Positions 54,146 through 62,569 of a stretch of 64,000 nt of DNA are shown here, one piece after another. This stretch comes from Chloroflexus aggregans DSM 9485. Its GTDB lineage: Bacteria; Chloroflexota; Chloroflexia; Chloroflexales; Chloroflexaceae. Position numbers and translations under genes: made by a program. Below the pieces are notes generated by a model. It was not told the origin of the DNA. It ran no database searches and worked only from the letters and a program-made list of their open reading frames with translations. Numbering within the stretch: the stretch's first letter is position 1; each line of letters starts with the position of its first letter. The stretch lies in assembly GCF_000021945.1 (NCBI RefSeq), contig NC_011831.1:4229353-4293352 (forward strand). The letters are read 5' to 3'.

Positions 54146-55204
54146 TTAACGCATTGCTCGGATCGGGTTGAAGAAGGCGTCATCAACCACCAAGAAGCGC
54201 TCGTCCTTCGTCTTGCGGAAGAGCGGCTTAAAGCCGGCGTCGATCTCAGCCTTAGTGGCAAAGATGCGCGGATTATTCGCCACTTCATCCGAGGTCAGCT
54301 TGTCTTGCAGCCGCTTGATCTCATCGGCGGTCAGCATGCCGCTGTTGACGACGAATGGTGCGTTAATCACCGGGGTAGCCGAGATGATCACAAACTCCGC
54401 GCCGGGGAACTTATCGAATGGTTCGGAGGCATTATTCAGCACGCGGTAGACCGCACCGGGCTTATTCTCTTCACCGGATACCAGTTCGACATAATTTTGC
54501 ACACAGGCATCACAGAAGGAAGCGACATCGACCGCGCCCGACAGCAAGGCCACCGCTGCCCCCTGATGCGAGCCGCCGAACTGCACTTCGCTGAAGAACT
54601 TGTTTGGGCCGCCTTCGATTAGCTCGTCGGCGGTCAAGTTCTTCCACTTCTCTTGCTGGCTGAAGTACTTGATGATATTGGCCGACGGCACGCGGAAGCC
54701 CGAGGTGGAGCTGCTCGAGACGAAGGCAAAGCGCTTGCCCTGAATGTTATCGATCTTGTAGATGCCGTTCTCTTGATAGTTACCCTCTTGGCCGCGCACC
54801 ACTGCCAGCCAGCTATAGTAGACTGCCGTTTCCAGCCGGCCATCTGAACCGCTAGGGATGACAAGCGGCACAACCTTGTTATTCTTATCGTGCGCTTGCA
54901 CATACGCCTCAGCGCCAAAGAAACCAAGATGGGCGGTATTGTTGACCAACGCTTCCACTGCGATCAAGTAGTCGGTGGTGGTACGATGTTCAACCGGGCG
55001 ACCAAGCACTTCGCTCACTACTGCGCCGATCGCGTCACGGGCATCTTTCAGTTCAGATCCCGACTCGTTAGGTAACCATGCGATAATAACCGGTGAATTG
55101 GCATTCGAGGTGGTGTTCCCACCGGTGTTGCCGCCGCTCGCGCCACAAGCCGCCAGCGCCAGTGTCACAATCGTCACGATCAACAAAAGCCGCAGAGACC
55201 GCAT
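54146..55204 (-). CDS. phnD: Phosphonate ABC transporter substrate-binding lipoprotein PhnD
   Basis: A 352-residue extracytoplasmic binding protein. The signal peptide MRSLRLLLIVTIVTLALAAC ends in a lipobox with Cys20, so it is lipid-anchored. A Gly/Asn/Thr linker leads to the PhnD-type domain (IIAWLPNESGSELKDARDAIG, EVLGRPVEHRTTTDYLIAVEAL, NTAHLGFFGAEAYVQA, FVSSSSTSGFRVPSANIIKYF, VALLSGAVDVASFCDACV). AGGAGG lies nine bases before this ATG, so the upstream ATG codons are rejected. First gene of the phn operon. Confidence 0.94.
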   Translation of the reverse strand: MRSLRLLLIVTIVTLALAACGASGGNTGGNTTSNANSPVIIAWLPNESGSELKDARDAIGAVVSEVLGRPVEHRTTTDYLIAVEALVNNTAHLGFFGAEAYVQAHDKNNKVVPLVIPSGSDGRLETAVYYSWLAVVRGQEGNYQENGIYKIDNIQGKRFAFVSSSSTSGFRVPSANIIKYFSQQEKWKNLTADELIEGGPNKFFSEVQFGGSHQGAAVALLSGAVDVASFCDACVQNYVELVSGEENKPGAVYRVLNNASEPFDKFPGAEFVIISATPVINAPFVVNSGMLTADEIKRLQDKLTSDEVANNPRIFATKAEIDAGFKPLFRKTKDERFLVVDDAFFNPIRAMR

Positions 55205-55252
55205 ACAGAGCATCCTCCTGAGCAGGCATTGCTGACGATGCCATTGCATCGC

Positions 55253-55297
55253 TGTATACAGTCTAAGCAGCTTTGATTATGAAAAGATTATGAGAAG
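55253..55297 (-). promoter_or_regulatory. Pho-box-like tandem 11-mer and promoter of the phn operon
   Basis: On the minus strand CTTCTCATAAT (55297-55287) and CTTTTCATAAT (55286-55276) are adjacent 11-base direct repeats, the arrangement bound by PhoB/OmpR-type regulators. Seventeen bases on is a weak -10 box, TATACA (55258-55253), so the repeat would overlap the -35 position as in activated Pho promoters. The phnD start is about 48 bases further down. The CATAA core resembles the E. coli Pho box, but the match is not exact. Confidence 0.5.
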
Positions 55298-55349
55298 ATT
55301 GTCGGTTGGCTAAGGCTGTATCAAAACCGTGCAAAATTGTGCAACATAA

Positions 55350-55862
55350 TCATACTGCCCCATCGGCGAGATTTTCGGTAATCAACCGTTCGACGATGAC
55401 TACATCGCGCCAGTGGCCATCAAGACGGGCATGCTTCTCGTAGATGCCGACCTCGCGGAAGCCGACCGAAGCCAACATCGCTCGGCTGGCGGTATTCTCG
55501 ACAAACACCCGTGAGAGCAGCTTCCAGAAGCCGGCGTGGGTGGCGGCTTCGATCAATGCCAGCATAGTGAGTCGGCCAATCCCGCGCCCACGCCATTCAC
55601 GTTCGACGTAGACCGAAAACTCGGCGATGCCGGCGTAGCAATCGCGGGGACGATAGGGAAAAGTGGCTGCGAAGGCAACGATCTGATCGTTGATGATGGT
55701 CACGACGATGGGAAACCGATCGCCGAACCAGCCTGCCACCTCTTCAGCGGTGCGTGGTCGTGTTTCAAAGGTAGCGATGCGATCGGCGATACCTTGATTG
55801 TAGATCGCGGCGATCGCCTCCGCATCGGCTACGGTTGCAGAACGGGTTAAGACGTTACTCAT
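55350..55862 (-). CDS. GNAT N-acetyltransferase, phosphinothricin acetyltransferase type
   Basis: A 170-residue acetyl-CoA-dependent transferase. The N-terminal TRSATVADAEAIAAIYNQGI, FETRPRTAEEVAGWF and the acetyl-CoA loop VEREWRGRGIGRLTMLALIEAA, with HARLDGHWRDVVIVERLI at the end, match the Pat/Bar group. These enzymes acetylate phosphinothricin or other amino acids. The position directly upstream of phnD is suggestive, because E. coli phn operons carry PhnO, an aminoalkylphosphonate acetyltransferase; this protein is not PhnO itself. Its ATG overlaps the acuI-like stop (ATGA). Confidence 0.85.
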   Translation of the reverse strand: MSNVLTRSATVADAEAIAAIYNQGIADRIATFETRPRTAEEVAGWFGDRFPIVVTIINDQIVAFAATFPYRPRDCYAGIAEFSVYVEREWRGRGIGRLTMLALIEAATHAGFWKLLSRVFVENTASRAMLASVGFREVGIYEKHARLDGHWRDVVIVERLITENLADGAV

Positions 55863-56851
55863 CGATTAATATCCACGACAATTCGCCCACGAGTTTGCGC
55901 ATTCGTAATTTGTTCGGCGTAAGTGGGCAGGTCGGCAAATGGGATGACCGTCGTCATCCGGTCGAGCAATTCGGGTGAAAGGTCACGGGCAAGCCGCTCC
56001 CAAGCGGCGAGTCGTTCCTCGCGCGGCACCATCACCGATTCGATGCCGATCATCGTCACACCACGCAAGATAAATGGGTACACGGTCGTAGTGAACTCGG
56101 CGCCGCCGGCATTACCGCAGATAGCGACTGCGCTACGCATCGCCATTGCCCGTAAGACACCGGATAGCACCGCGCCACCGACCGTATCAACCGCACCGCC
56201 CCACCGTTCGCTTTCGAGTGGGCGACCGGGCGCGGTGAGCGTATTGCGATCGAGGATACCACTTGCACCGAGTTCGCGCAGGTAGGCTTCTTCGTGCGGT
56301 CGTCCGGTAGCGGCAATGACGTTGTGGCCGGCCTTAGCTAGCAGCGCCACGGCCACGCTACCCACACCGCCGGCAGCACCTGTCACAAGCACTTCACGTC
56401 CGGGGATGAAGCCATGACGTTCGAGCGCGAGCACGCAGAGCATCGCGGTAAAACCGGCCGTCCCAATCGTCATAGCGTGGAGCAAACTCATCCCGGCAGG
56501 AAGTGGTACGAGCCACTCGCCTTTGACCCGCGTGTACTGACTAAAGCCTCCCCAGTGTCGTTCGCCGACCCCCCAGCCGGTCAGCACGACTTCATCACCC
56601 GGTTTGTACCGAGGATCGGACGACTCGACGACGGTACCGGCAAAGTCGATTCCCGGTGCGAGTGGGCTGGTGCGCAGGATTTTACCTTTGCCGGTGATTG
56701 CCAGGCCGTCTTTGTAGTTGAGTGTCGAGTAGGCGACTTTGACCAGTACCTCGCCGGGCGGTAATGCACTTAACGGTAATTCACGGAATTCAACCCGCCG
56801 GCCTTCGGCTCCTTCTTCTACCACCAGCGCGGTAAAGCGTTCTTCATTCAT
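55859..56851 (-). CDS. acuI: AcuI/YhdH-type NADPH-dependent acryloyl-CoA reductase
   Basis: A 330-residue zinc-free MDR oxidoreductase. Family features are YSTLNYKDGLAITGKGKI, PLAPGIDFAGTV, GWGVGERHWGGFSQYTRV, the NADPH motif LVTGAAGGVGSVAVALLAKAG, and IGIESVMVPREERLAAW. AcuI reduces acryloyl-CoA to propionyl-CoA and protects against acrylate. In Chloroflexus-type carbon fixation acrylyl-CoA reduction is part of a fused propionyl-CoA synthase, so this may be a detoxifying or alternative reductase. AAGGGAG precedes the ATG; a 26-codon extension is rejected because it covers the promoter. Confidence 0.87.
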   Translation of the reverse strand: MNEERFTALVVEEGAEGRRVEFRELPLSALPPGEVLVKVAYSTLNYKDGLAITGKGKILRTSPLAPGIDFAGTVVESSDPRYKPGDEVVLTGWGVGERHWGGFSQYTRVKGEWLVPLPAGMSLLHAMTIGTAGFTAMLCVLALERHGFIPGREVLVTGAAGGVGSVAVALLAKAGHNVIAATGRPHEEAYLRELGASGILDRNTLTAPGRPLESERWGGAVDTVGGAVLSGVLRAMAMRSAVAICGNAGGAEFTTTVYPFILRGVTMIGIESVMVPREERLAAWERLARDLSPELLDRMTTVIPFADLPTYAEQITNAQTRGRIVVDINR

Positions 56852-56897
56852 CGCTATGGCTCCCTTGCTCTGCTCACACACGATTCGTATACCGTCG

Positions 56898-56926
56898 ATT
56901 ATAATGAAGAAAGATACGGCTGCCAA
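56898..56926 (-). promoter_or_regulatory. Promoter of acuI-GNAT
   Basis: On the minus strand TTGGCA (56926-56921), exactly 17 bases, and a perfect TATAAT (56903-56898). Expected transcription starts about 40 bases before the acuI ATG. This is one of the best promoters in the window and may also feed read-through into phn. Confidence 0.75.
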
Positions 56927-57020
56927 CAACGGGTTCCCAGCTCTGCCAAAAATTGATCGGCTTGTTGGGATTAATATTGTTGATGTAGTTGTCGTTGTTG
57001 TTGATTCATATGAGGTTGCT

Positions 57021-57770
57021 ATGATTCATGCGCTTGATCACGTGGTGATCTTGGTGGAACAGTTGGCGTCGGCGATAGCAGCGTATACGGCAGCCGGTTT
57101 TGTTGTCGCTCCCGGCGGAGAACATGCCGATGGTGCAACGCATAATGCACTGATCAGTTTTCCCGATGGTACCTATCTTGAGCTGATCGCCTTTCGACGA
57201 CCGGCGCCGGAACACCGCTGGTGGCGGCATGTAGCGGCTGGGCCGGGGTTGATTGATTTTGCTCTGCTACCAACCAATACGACGATTGCCGTTGCTACGG
57301 CTGCCGACCGCGGGCTGATGATGAACGGGCCGGTCCCTGGTGGGCGGATCCGGCCAGACGGTATCAGCCTCGCGTGGGAGACAGCGTGGCCGCCAAGTCC
57401 TGATTTACCATTTCTCTGCGGTGATGTTACCGATCGGGCGTATCGGGTGCCTGATGCCGATTTCTGGGGGCACAGCAACGGTGCGAAAGGTATTGCTGAG
57501 GTGGTGGTCGCGGTGACCGATCTGGTCGCGAGTGTCGGGCGGTATGCCGCTTTGCTTGGTGTGACGCCACAAGCTTTTCCCGCCGAAGCGCGCATCCGGC
57601 TTGGCGAGAGTGAGATTGTGTTGCGCGGACCGGATTCGGGTGATCCGCACGTGCTCGACCGTCTGACCCGACGTGGTGAAGGTATTTGTGCGATCACACT
57701 AAAAGGTCTTCAATTTCCCGATCTCTCGCCGCAGCTTGGCGCAGCGATTATGGCTGCTCCGATAGCATAA
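57021..57770 (+). CDS. VOC-family (glyoxalase-like) protein
   Basis: A soluble protein of 249 residues. The N-terminal module IHALDHVVILVEQLASAIAAYTAAGFVVAPGGEH and FPDGTYLELIAF have the beta-alpha-beta-beta-beta pattern of the vicinal-oxygen-chelate fold with a His near residue 7 and Glu near 53. A second, weaker module starts near residue 155 (GIAEVVVAVTDLVASVGRYAALLG, RLGESEIVLRGP). This is the Glyoxalase_3-like form with unknown substrate. GAGG lies before the ATG; the open frame extends far upstream into the acuI promoter, but that part is not coding. Seven bases separate it from the GHMP-like gene. Confidence 0.78.
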   Translation: MIHALDHVVILVEQLASAIAAYTAAGFVVAPGGEHADGATHNALISFPDGTYLELIAFRRPAPEHRWWRHVAAGPGLIDFALLPTNTTIAVATAADRGLMMNGPVPGGRIRPDGISLAWETAWPPSPDLPFLCGDVTDRAYRVPDADFWGHSNGAKGIAEVVVAVTDLVASVGRYAALLGVTPQAFPAEARIRLGESEIVLRGPDSGDPHVLDRLTRRGEGICAITLKGLQFPDLSPQLGAAIMAAPIA

Positions 57771-57777
57771 CCCATCT

Positions 57778-59049
57778 ATGGTAGCCGACTTGGAACGATT
57801 TGCCCAACGAGTGCGTGCCGAGCGAGGCGGTTTTTTTGACCGCGATCGCTCGATCACGTTGGTACGTGCACCGGGTTGGGTTGATCTCTTCGGTGGGCTT
57901 GTCGCCGAGGCCGGGATGTTGTCGTTGCTCTGGCCTACCGGCGGTGGGGTAATGGTTGCGCTGCAACCCGATCCCGAACCGGTCATCCGGTTTCGATTGG
58001 AGACACGCATCGATTCAATCCCTTGCCCGGCCCTTTTCTTGCATAGTGGGCCGCGTGAATACGAAGACGTTGTAGCCGAGATTGACCGCTACCAACCTCC
58101 GCGTAGCCCGTGGTGGGGGCCGGCGCTGATGGCGTGGGTTGCCCTTATGCGCGAGGAGTTTGTGCGGTTTGGTGGCGGTGCGCGGGTGATGCTCCAGTTT
58201 AACCCGAATCTGCCCGGTCTGGCCGCAGCGGTGATAGCTGCCGTCGCACAAGCATTGGTGACGGCTTATGGCGTTCATTTATCGCCACGTGAACTTGCCA
58301 TCACTTGCACCGAAGGGTTGGTCCGGTTTGATCGGCGTGGGGGTGAGCTGATCGGTACGTTTGCTACCGTCTGCGCAGCGGCAAACGAGGTGTTGGCTGT
58401 TTGGCCTCACCGTGCGCAGCTCATGGGAAGCGTCCATCTCCCCGCCGGCTATGCGATTTGGACAATTCGCGTTGGTGATGAACCGCGCCAACCGCTGGCG
58501 CGGGTGCATGCGGCGTTTGCGAAGATCGACCGGTTGCTTGCCGAGGAGGCTACCGAACCCGGTGCGGCGTTGGTTGCGATGAGCCTTAACGACTTTCTGC
58601 GCGGAGGGCGCCAACGGTTATCGGCGACCGACTCTGCCGGCGAGGGTGCCGGTTCGTTGGCGGCTTTGGCGATGTTTGCCCTCGAAGAGCAGCAGCGTGG
58701 TCGTATTGCGCTGGCTTTGTTGCGTGCCGCTGCTCATCGCGCGCAGCGTGAAGATGACGTGCGGTTGATCGGTGAGTTGCTTACGCAGAGCCATTGGTCG
58801 CAGGCGGTATTGGGTTTGACCGATTCACATGCCGACGCACTGGCCGAGCGGCTCGTGGCACCGGCAATTTTCGGCGTTCGCCAACCGGTGGTTGCTAGCC
58901 GGGCTACGCTGGTGGTGTTTGGCCGTTCGGATGCCGAGGCTGAGGTGCAACGTGTGGTCGAGGCGTACCGCGCTGCTAGTGGTCTGCCGGTGAGTGTGAC
59001 CGGCGGAAGTTTGGCGGGTGTGCATAAAGCCGGTGCGCGAAATGGGTGA
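57778..59049 (+). CDS. Divergent GHMP-kinase-fold protein (galactokinase-like, altered active site)
   Basis: A 423-residue protein with the outline of a GHMP kinase. Motif 1 is TLVRAPGWVDLFGGLVAE, compared with APGRVNLIGEH in galactokinases. The phosphate-binding motif 2 is NPNLPGLAAAVIAAVAQAL, where active kinases have GLSSSA. A late segment, IGELLTQSHWSQAVLGLTDSHADALAERL, matches the galactokinase helix that precedes the substrate site. Motif 3 is SVTGGSLAGVHKAG, close to the usual GGGFGG. The loss of the serines suggests weak or no kinase activity. Substrate unknown. Confidence 0.65.
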   Translation: MVADLERFAQRVRAERGGFFDRDRSITLVRAPGWVDLFGGLVAEAGMLSLLWPTGGGVMVALQPDPEPVIRFRLETRIDSIPCPALFLHSGPREYEDVVAEIDRYQPPRSPWWGPALMAWVALMREEFVRFGGGARVMLQFNPNLPGLAAAVIAAVAQALVTAYGVHLSPRELAITCTEGLVRFDRRGGELIGTFATVCAAANEVLAVWPHRAQLMGSVHLPAGYAIWTIRVGDEPRQPLARVHAAFAKIDRLLAEEATEPGAALVAMSLNDFLRGGRQRLSATDSAGEGAGSLAALAMFALEEQQRGRIALALLRAAAHRAQREDDVRLIGELLTQSHWSQAVLGLTDSHADALAERLVAPAIFGVRQPVVASRATLVVFGRSDAEAEVQRVVEAYRAASGLPVSVTGGSLAGVHKAGARNG

Positions 59050-59152
59050 TAGGTGTCGCGAGAATGTGTTAGTGTAGTGATGCCGTCCACGGTTAGGCAG
59101 TGGGTGCATGGTTGCCAACTTTGTATCTAGCCACCAACGAAAGGATCATCAC

Positions 59153-59332
59153 GTGCTATCCTTCATTCGCTCGCATCCTTACATCACCGTCTTCGTAATC
59201 ATGTTTTGCATCATCTTCTTCGTCGCCGTCTTTGGATTGGGCTTTGCGTGGGGCGAATCGTTACTCGCTGCAGCGGTGATTTCTGCCGTAGGTGTGGCTG
59301 TTCAGTGGTGGCAGACGAATGGGTTGGGCTAG
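59153..59332 (+). CDS. Small membrane protein
   Basis: A 59-residue protein with two hydrophobic segments (HPYITVFVIMFCIIFFVAVFGLGFAW and SLLAAAVISAVGVAVQW). GTG is chosen because GAAAGGA lies nine bases before it. An ATG 15 codons upstream (59108) is possible. No known family. It stands alone between the GHMP-like gene and the zinc-ribbon gene. Confidence 0.5.
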   Translation: MLSFIRSHPYITVFVIMFCIIFFVAVFGLGFAWGESLLAAAVISAVGVAVQWWQTNGLG

Positions 59333-59447
59333 GCGACGGTTGATACCCTGTTGAGCTGTATCTTAAAAAGTGGTGTAAGATAGGCGGAGCGCCGCACGAT
59401 GATGAGCTGCTCTACCGCCTATTCTTGTTTGTATTGTTGACCTGACT

Positions 59448-60413
59448 ATGGCTTACCCTTACGTTTGCCCGCAATGCGGATCGCCGGCGACGACGCAGAA
59501 ACGATACTGTGCTGCGTGTGGTGCCCGGATGCCGGTATCGCGGGTATCGGCTACCACCAGGTCGTTCATTCTCTTGGTGGTGATCGCATCGGTGGTGGGT
59601 GGCGGTGGTGTTGGCTGTACGTTTACGCAGTCATCGTCGGTAGCCGGTTCACCATCACCGATTGCCTTAGCACCGGCAACAACTGCGACTATCACCGGTA
59701 TCTTACCCACGGCGACACCGGTTACCGGTATCGCTAGCCAACCTACCCCGCTTGAAGCCACAACGTTGGCCCGTACAGATCAGGCGCGTACTGCGCAGGT
59801 CATCCAGATCGCGACACAGACGATGCAGACGCTTGCGACGGAGGTTGCCGCGCTGTTTGCCGGTGCTCGTCGGGTGTTTTACGATGAGTTTGCCGATAAC
59901 CGGAATGCATGGTTTACCGGTGTGTTTCAAGAAGTCGAACTTGACGTTATCGAAGACGGTGTATTCAAAGTGTTCTGGACGGGGCGAGGAACATCGTATG
60001 AGTTGTACGAACTCAGCTCCTTTACCGATTTTATCGCCGAAGTTGATTGTCGGATCGCCCGTGGTGGTGATGGGAGCTGTGCGTTGGTGTTTGCGCACCA
60101 GAAAGATGTTGGCTTTTACAAATTCGAGTTGTTCATAGATTACTATCGGCTTTCTGTTATTGCAGCGGCGGGCGATCCGGTTGTACTGGCCGAAGGTGAT
60201 CCACGCCGGTTGACGACCGGTGATACCTTCAACCGGCTGCGCGTGATTCGGCAGGGTGAGCGGATTCGGGTGTTTATCAACGATGTGCTGGTTGCTGAGG
60301 TGAACGACACAACCTATCCGAGCGGACGGATCGGTGTTTCGACGGCGTGTTACCGTGCAGAGGGTGGGGTCGAGGTGCAGTTTGATAATTTTGCGATCTG
60401 GTCGTTGCCGTGA
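59448..60413 (+). CDS. Zinc-ribbon, membrane-anchored protein with LamG/DUF1080-like domain
   Basis: A 321-residue protein. Residues 5-30 form a zinc ribbon (CPQCGSPATTQKRYCAACG). Residues 38-58 are a transmembrane helix (SFILLVVIASVVGGGGVG). A Thr/Pro/Ala linker of about 70 residues leads to a C-terminal jelly-roll (about 145-320: FYDEFADNRNAWFTGVF, AEVDCRIARGGDGSCALVF, FNRLRVIRQGERIRVFINDVLVAEV, GRIGVSTACYRAEGGVEVQFDNFAIW), probably sugar-binding and outside the cell. The domain pairing is typical of Chloroflexota but uncharacterised. The next gene starts 16 bases later. Confidence 0.75.
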   Translation: MAYPYVCPQCGSPATTQKRYCAACGARMPVSRVSATTRSFILLVVIASVVGGGGVGCTFTQSSSVAGSPSPIALAPATTATITGILPTATPVTGIASQPTPLEATTLARTDQARTAQVIQIATQTMQTLATEVAALFAGARRVFYDEFADNRNAWFTGVFQEVELDVIEDGVFKVFWTGRGTSYELYELSSFTDFIAEVDCRIARGGDGSCALVFAHQKDVGFYKFELFIDYYRLSVIAAAGDPVVLAEGDPRRLTTGDTFNRLRVIRQGERIRVFINDVLVAEVNDTTYPSGRIGVSTACYRAEGGVEVQFDNFAIWSLP

Positions 60414-60429
60414 TGGGAAGGAACATCGC

Positions 60430-60891
60430 ATGCAATCGCCGTTTCCCTATCTGCTTGAGGAATTTGTGATCGTCAACGCGCCGATGGATCGGGTCGAGCG
60501 AGTGATGACTGAACAGGCGCTGATGGAACGTTGGATGTCGCCGGCGGTGCAATTTGCGCCACTCGACGGCTGGAGTTTTGCTACCGGAGCGCGTTGGCGA
60601 TTGCGTTTGACCGGGGTTGGGCCGCTGCTCGAAGCCGGTTACATAGTTGTCGAACGGCGACCGGGGTTGATCCTCTGGGCCTTTGATGGGTTTTGGGAAG
60701 GCTTTGATGCGTGGCAGTGGTTGCTGTGGCAGGATCGTACCGATCAGACGTTGATCCACAACCGGATCGAGTATCGGTTGAAGATTCCCGGTCTCGATAT
60801 TATTTGGCCTCTGACGATAGCTCCGTTTATGAAGCTTGACGCGCAGACACAAATGAAGCGGTTGCAGCAGGTCTGTGAGTCGGCTCATTAG
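60430..60891 (+). CDS. SRPBCC-superfamily protein
   Basis: A 153-residue single-domain protein. The pattern FVIVNAPMDRVERVMTEQALMERWMSP, WSFATGARWRLRLTGVG and YIVVERRPGLILWAFDGFWEGFDAWQWLLWQ fits the START/polyketide-cyclase fold with a hydrophobic cavity. The ligand is unknown. AAGGA precedes the ATG; a 32-codon extension into the previous gene is rejected. It ends 36 bases before the chloride channel gene. Confidence 0.75.
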   Translation: MQSPFPYLLEEFVIVNAPMDRVERVMTEQALMERWMSPAVQFAPLDGWSFATGARWRLRLTGVGPLLEAGYIVVERRPGLILWAFDGFWEGFDAWQWLLWQDRTDQTLIHNRIEYRLKIPGLDIIWPLTIAPFMKLDAQTQMKRLQQVCESAH

Positions 60892-60927
60892 GTATATCGA
60901 GCTATCCGTGGTCGGCGGGAGGTTGTC

Positions 60928-62529
60928 GTGAGTTCCTCTCCTACGGTGAAGGAGCAGGTTACTGCCGGTGAGTTGGCCGAATTTCTCGATTCGCGCCAGC
61001 AGCGGCGGCGTTTATTACCCATTGCCATTGGGGTTGGTGTTCTTGCCGGGAGCATTACCTTGCTGTTTCGCTGGCTCCTCAGCCTCGGTGATAGTTTGCG
61101 CACCGGGCTGATCGAGTGGAGTTGGCAAGCGCCGATGGTAGGGTGGTTGCTCCCGATTGTGTGGGCTATTACCGGTGCGACGTTGGCTGTCTGGCTGACT
61201 CGTCGTTATGCGCCGGAGGCATCGGGTAGTGGGATTCCTCACATTGAGGCAGTGTTGTACCGCTTACGCGATTTGCGTTGGCGACGAATTATTCCGGTCA
61301 AGATTATCGGTGGTGTGTTGGCAATCGGTGGTGGTTTGGCGTTAGGACGGGAAGGGCCAAGTGTGCAAATCGGTGGTGCGCTGGGCGGCGGGATGGCCGA
61401 ATTGTTGCGCAGCGGTCCGCGTGAGCGCTTGACCCTTATCGCAGCCGGTTCAGGGGCCGGCTTGGCGGCGGCGTTTAATGCACCACTGGCCGGTCTCGTG
61501 TTTGTGCTGGAAGAATTGCAGCGCGACTTTCGTCCGTCGGTGTTTGGTGCGGCTTTCGTGGCCGCAGTGGTGGCGAATGTCATTACGCGCTTATTTACCG
61601 GGCAATTGCCGGTCTTTGCGATACCTGATTATCCGATCCAGCCGCTCAGTACGTTGCCGGTGTTTATTGTGCTGGGAATAGTCTGTGGTGTAACCGGGGT
61701 CGTGTTCAACAAGGTGCTGCTGGCGATGCTTGAAGGGGTTGCTCAGCTCCGGCCACGCCAAAAACTCGTCTATACGATGCTAACCGGCTTGTGCGTTGGA
61801 TTGGTTGGTTGGTGGTATCCAACCCTGATCGGGGGTGGTCATCATTTTACCGAGGATGTCTTGCGCGGTCAGATTGATCTGACCCTGTTGCCCATCCTCC
61901 TGGCGATTCGGTTTGCGCTGACAATGCTGAGTTATGCGACCGGTGCGCCGGGTGGTATCTTTGCGCCGTTGCTGATTTTAGGTGCGCTCATCGGCTACGG
62001 TGTCGGTGAGACGACGCATCGCATTGCACCATTCTTAGCGCCACAGGCCGAAGTTTTTGGGGTGGTCGGGATGGCAGCTCTGTTTACCGGCATTGTGCGT
62101 GCTCCGCTCACCGGGATCGTCCTCATCGCGGAAATGACCGGTAACTACAATCAATTGCTCCCGTTGTTGTTGGCTTGTTTTTTTGCCTATGCTGTAGCTG
62201 AAGTATTGCGCGATCGACCGATCTACGAAGCACTCTTGCGCCGTGATCTGCGCCATACGTCATCTGCCCACGTGTTGGAGGAGCCGGTCGTGGTTGAGCT
62301 GACGGTAGCGCCAGAGGCGCCTTTCGTCGGGCGCACGATTCGCGAATTGGGCTTACCTCCCGGCTGCATTATTGTTCGTTGTCGAGATGGAAATCGTGAA
62401 TGGATTGCGACCGCCTATACTCGAATCGAGCCACATATGCAGCTCACCGTGTTGGTTGCGCCCGCGGCAGCCCATGGTTTAGCGATGTTGCAAGCCGGTT
62501 GTGCAGCTCCTGACCGAGCAACGCATTGA
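60928..62529 (+). CDS. ClC-family Cl-/H+ antiporter with C-terminal RCK_C domain
   Basis: A 533-residue membrane protein. The ion-binding motifs are GSGIPHIEAV, GREGPSVQIGGALG (gating glutamate present) and GAPGGIFAPLLILGA, so proton-coupled exchange is more likely than a plain channel. EMTGNYNQLLPLLLACFFAYAVAE is the late family motif. Residues 455-530 resemble a TrkA-C/RCK_C regulatory domain (VVELTVAPEAPFVGRTIRELGLPPGCIIV). GTG start with GGGAGG upstream. Confidence 0.92.
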   Translation: MSSSPTVKEQVTAGELAEFLDSRQQRRRLLPIAIGVGVLAGSITLLFRWLLSLGDSLRTGLIEWSWQAPMVGWLLPIVWAITGATLAVWLTRRYAPEASGSGIPHIEAVLYRLRDLRWRRIIPVKIIGGVLAIGGGLALGREGPSVQIGGALGGGMAELLRSGPRERLTLIAAGSGAGLAAAFNAPLAGLVFVLEELQRDFRPSVFGAAFVAAVVANVITRLFTGQLPVFAIPDYPIQPLSTLPVFIVLGIVCGVTGVVFNKVLLAMLEGVAQLRPRQKLVYTMLTGLCVGLVGWWYPTLIGGGHHFTEDVLRGQIDLTLLPILLAIRFALTMLSYATGAPGGIFAPLLILGALIGYGVGETTHRIAPFLAPQAEVFGVVGMAALFTGIVRAPLTGIVLIAEMTGNYNQLLPLLLACFFAYAVAEVLRDRPIYEALLRRDLRHTSSAHVLEEPVVVELTVAPEAPFVGRTIRELGLPPGCIIVRCRDGNREWIATAYTRIEPHMQLTVLVAPAAAHGLAMLQAGCAAPDRATH

Positions 62530-62569
62530 GCATACCGGTTATGATAATAGCATATCGAGAGGAGGCAAT

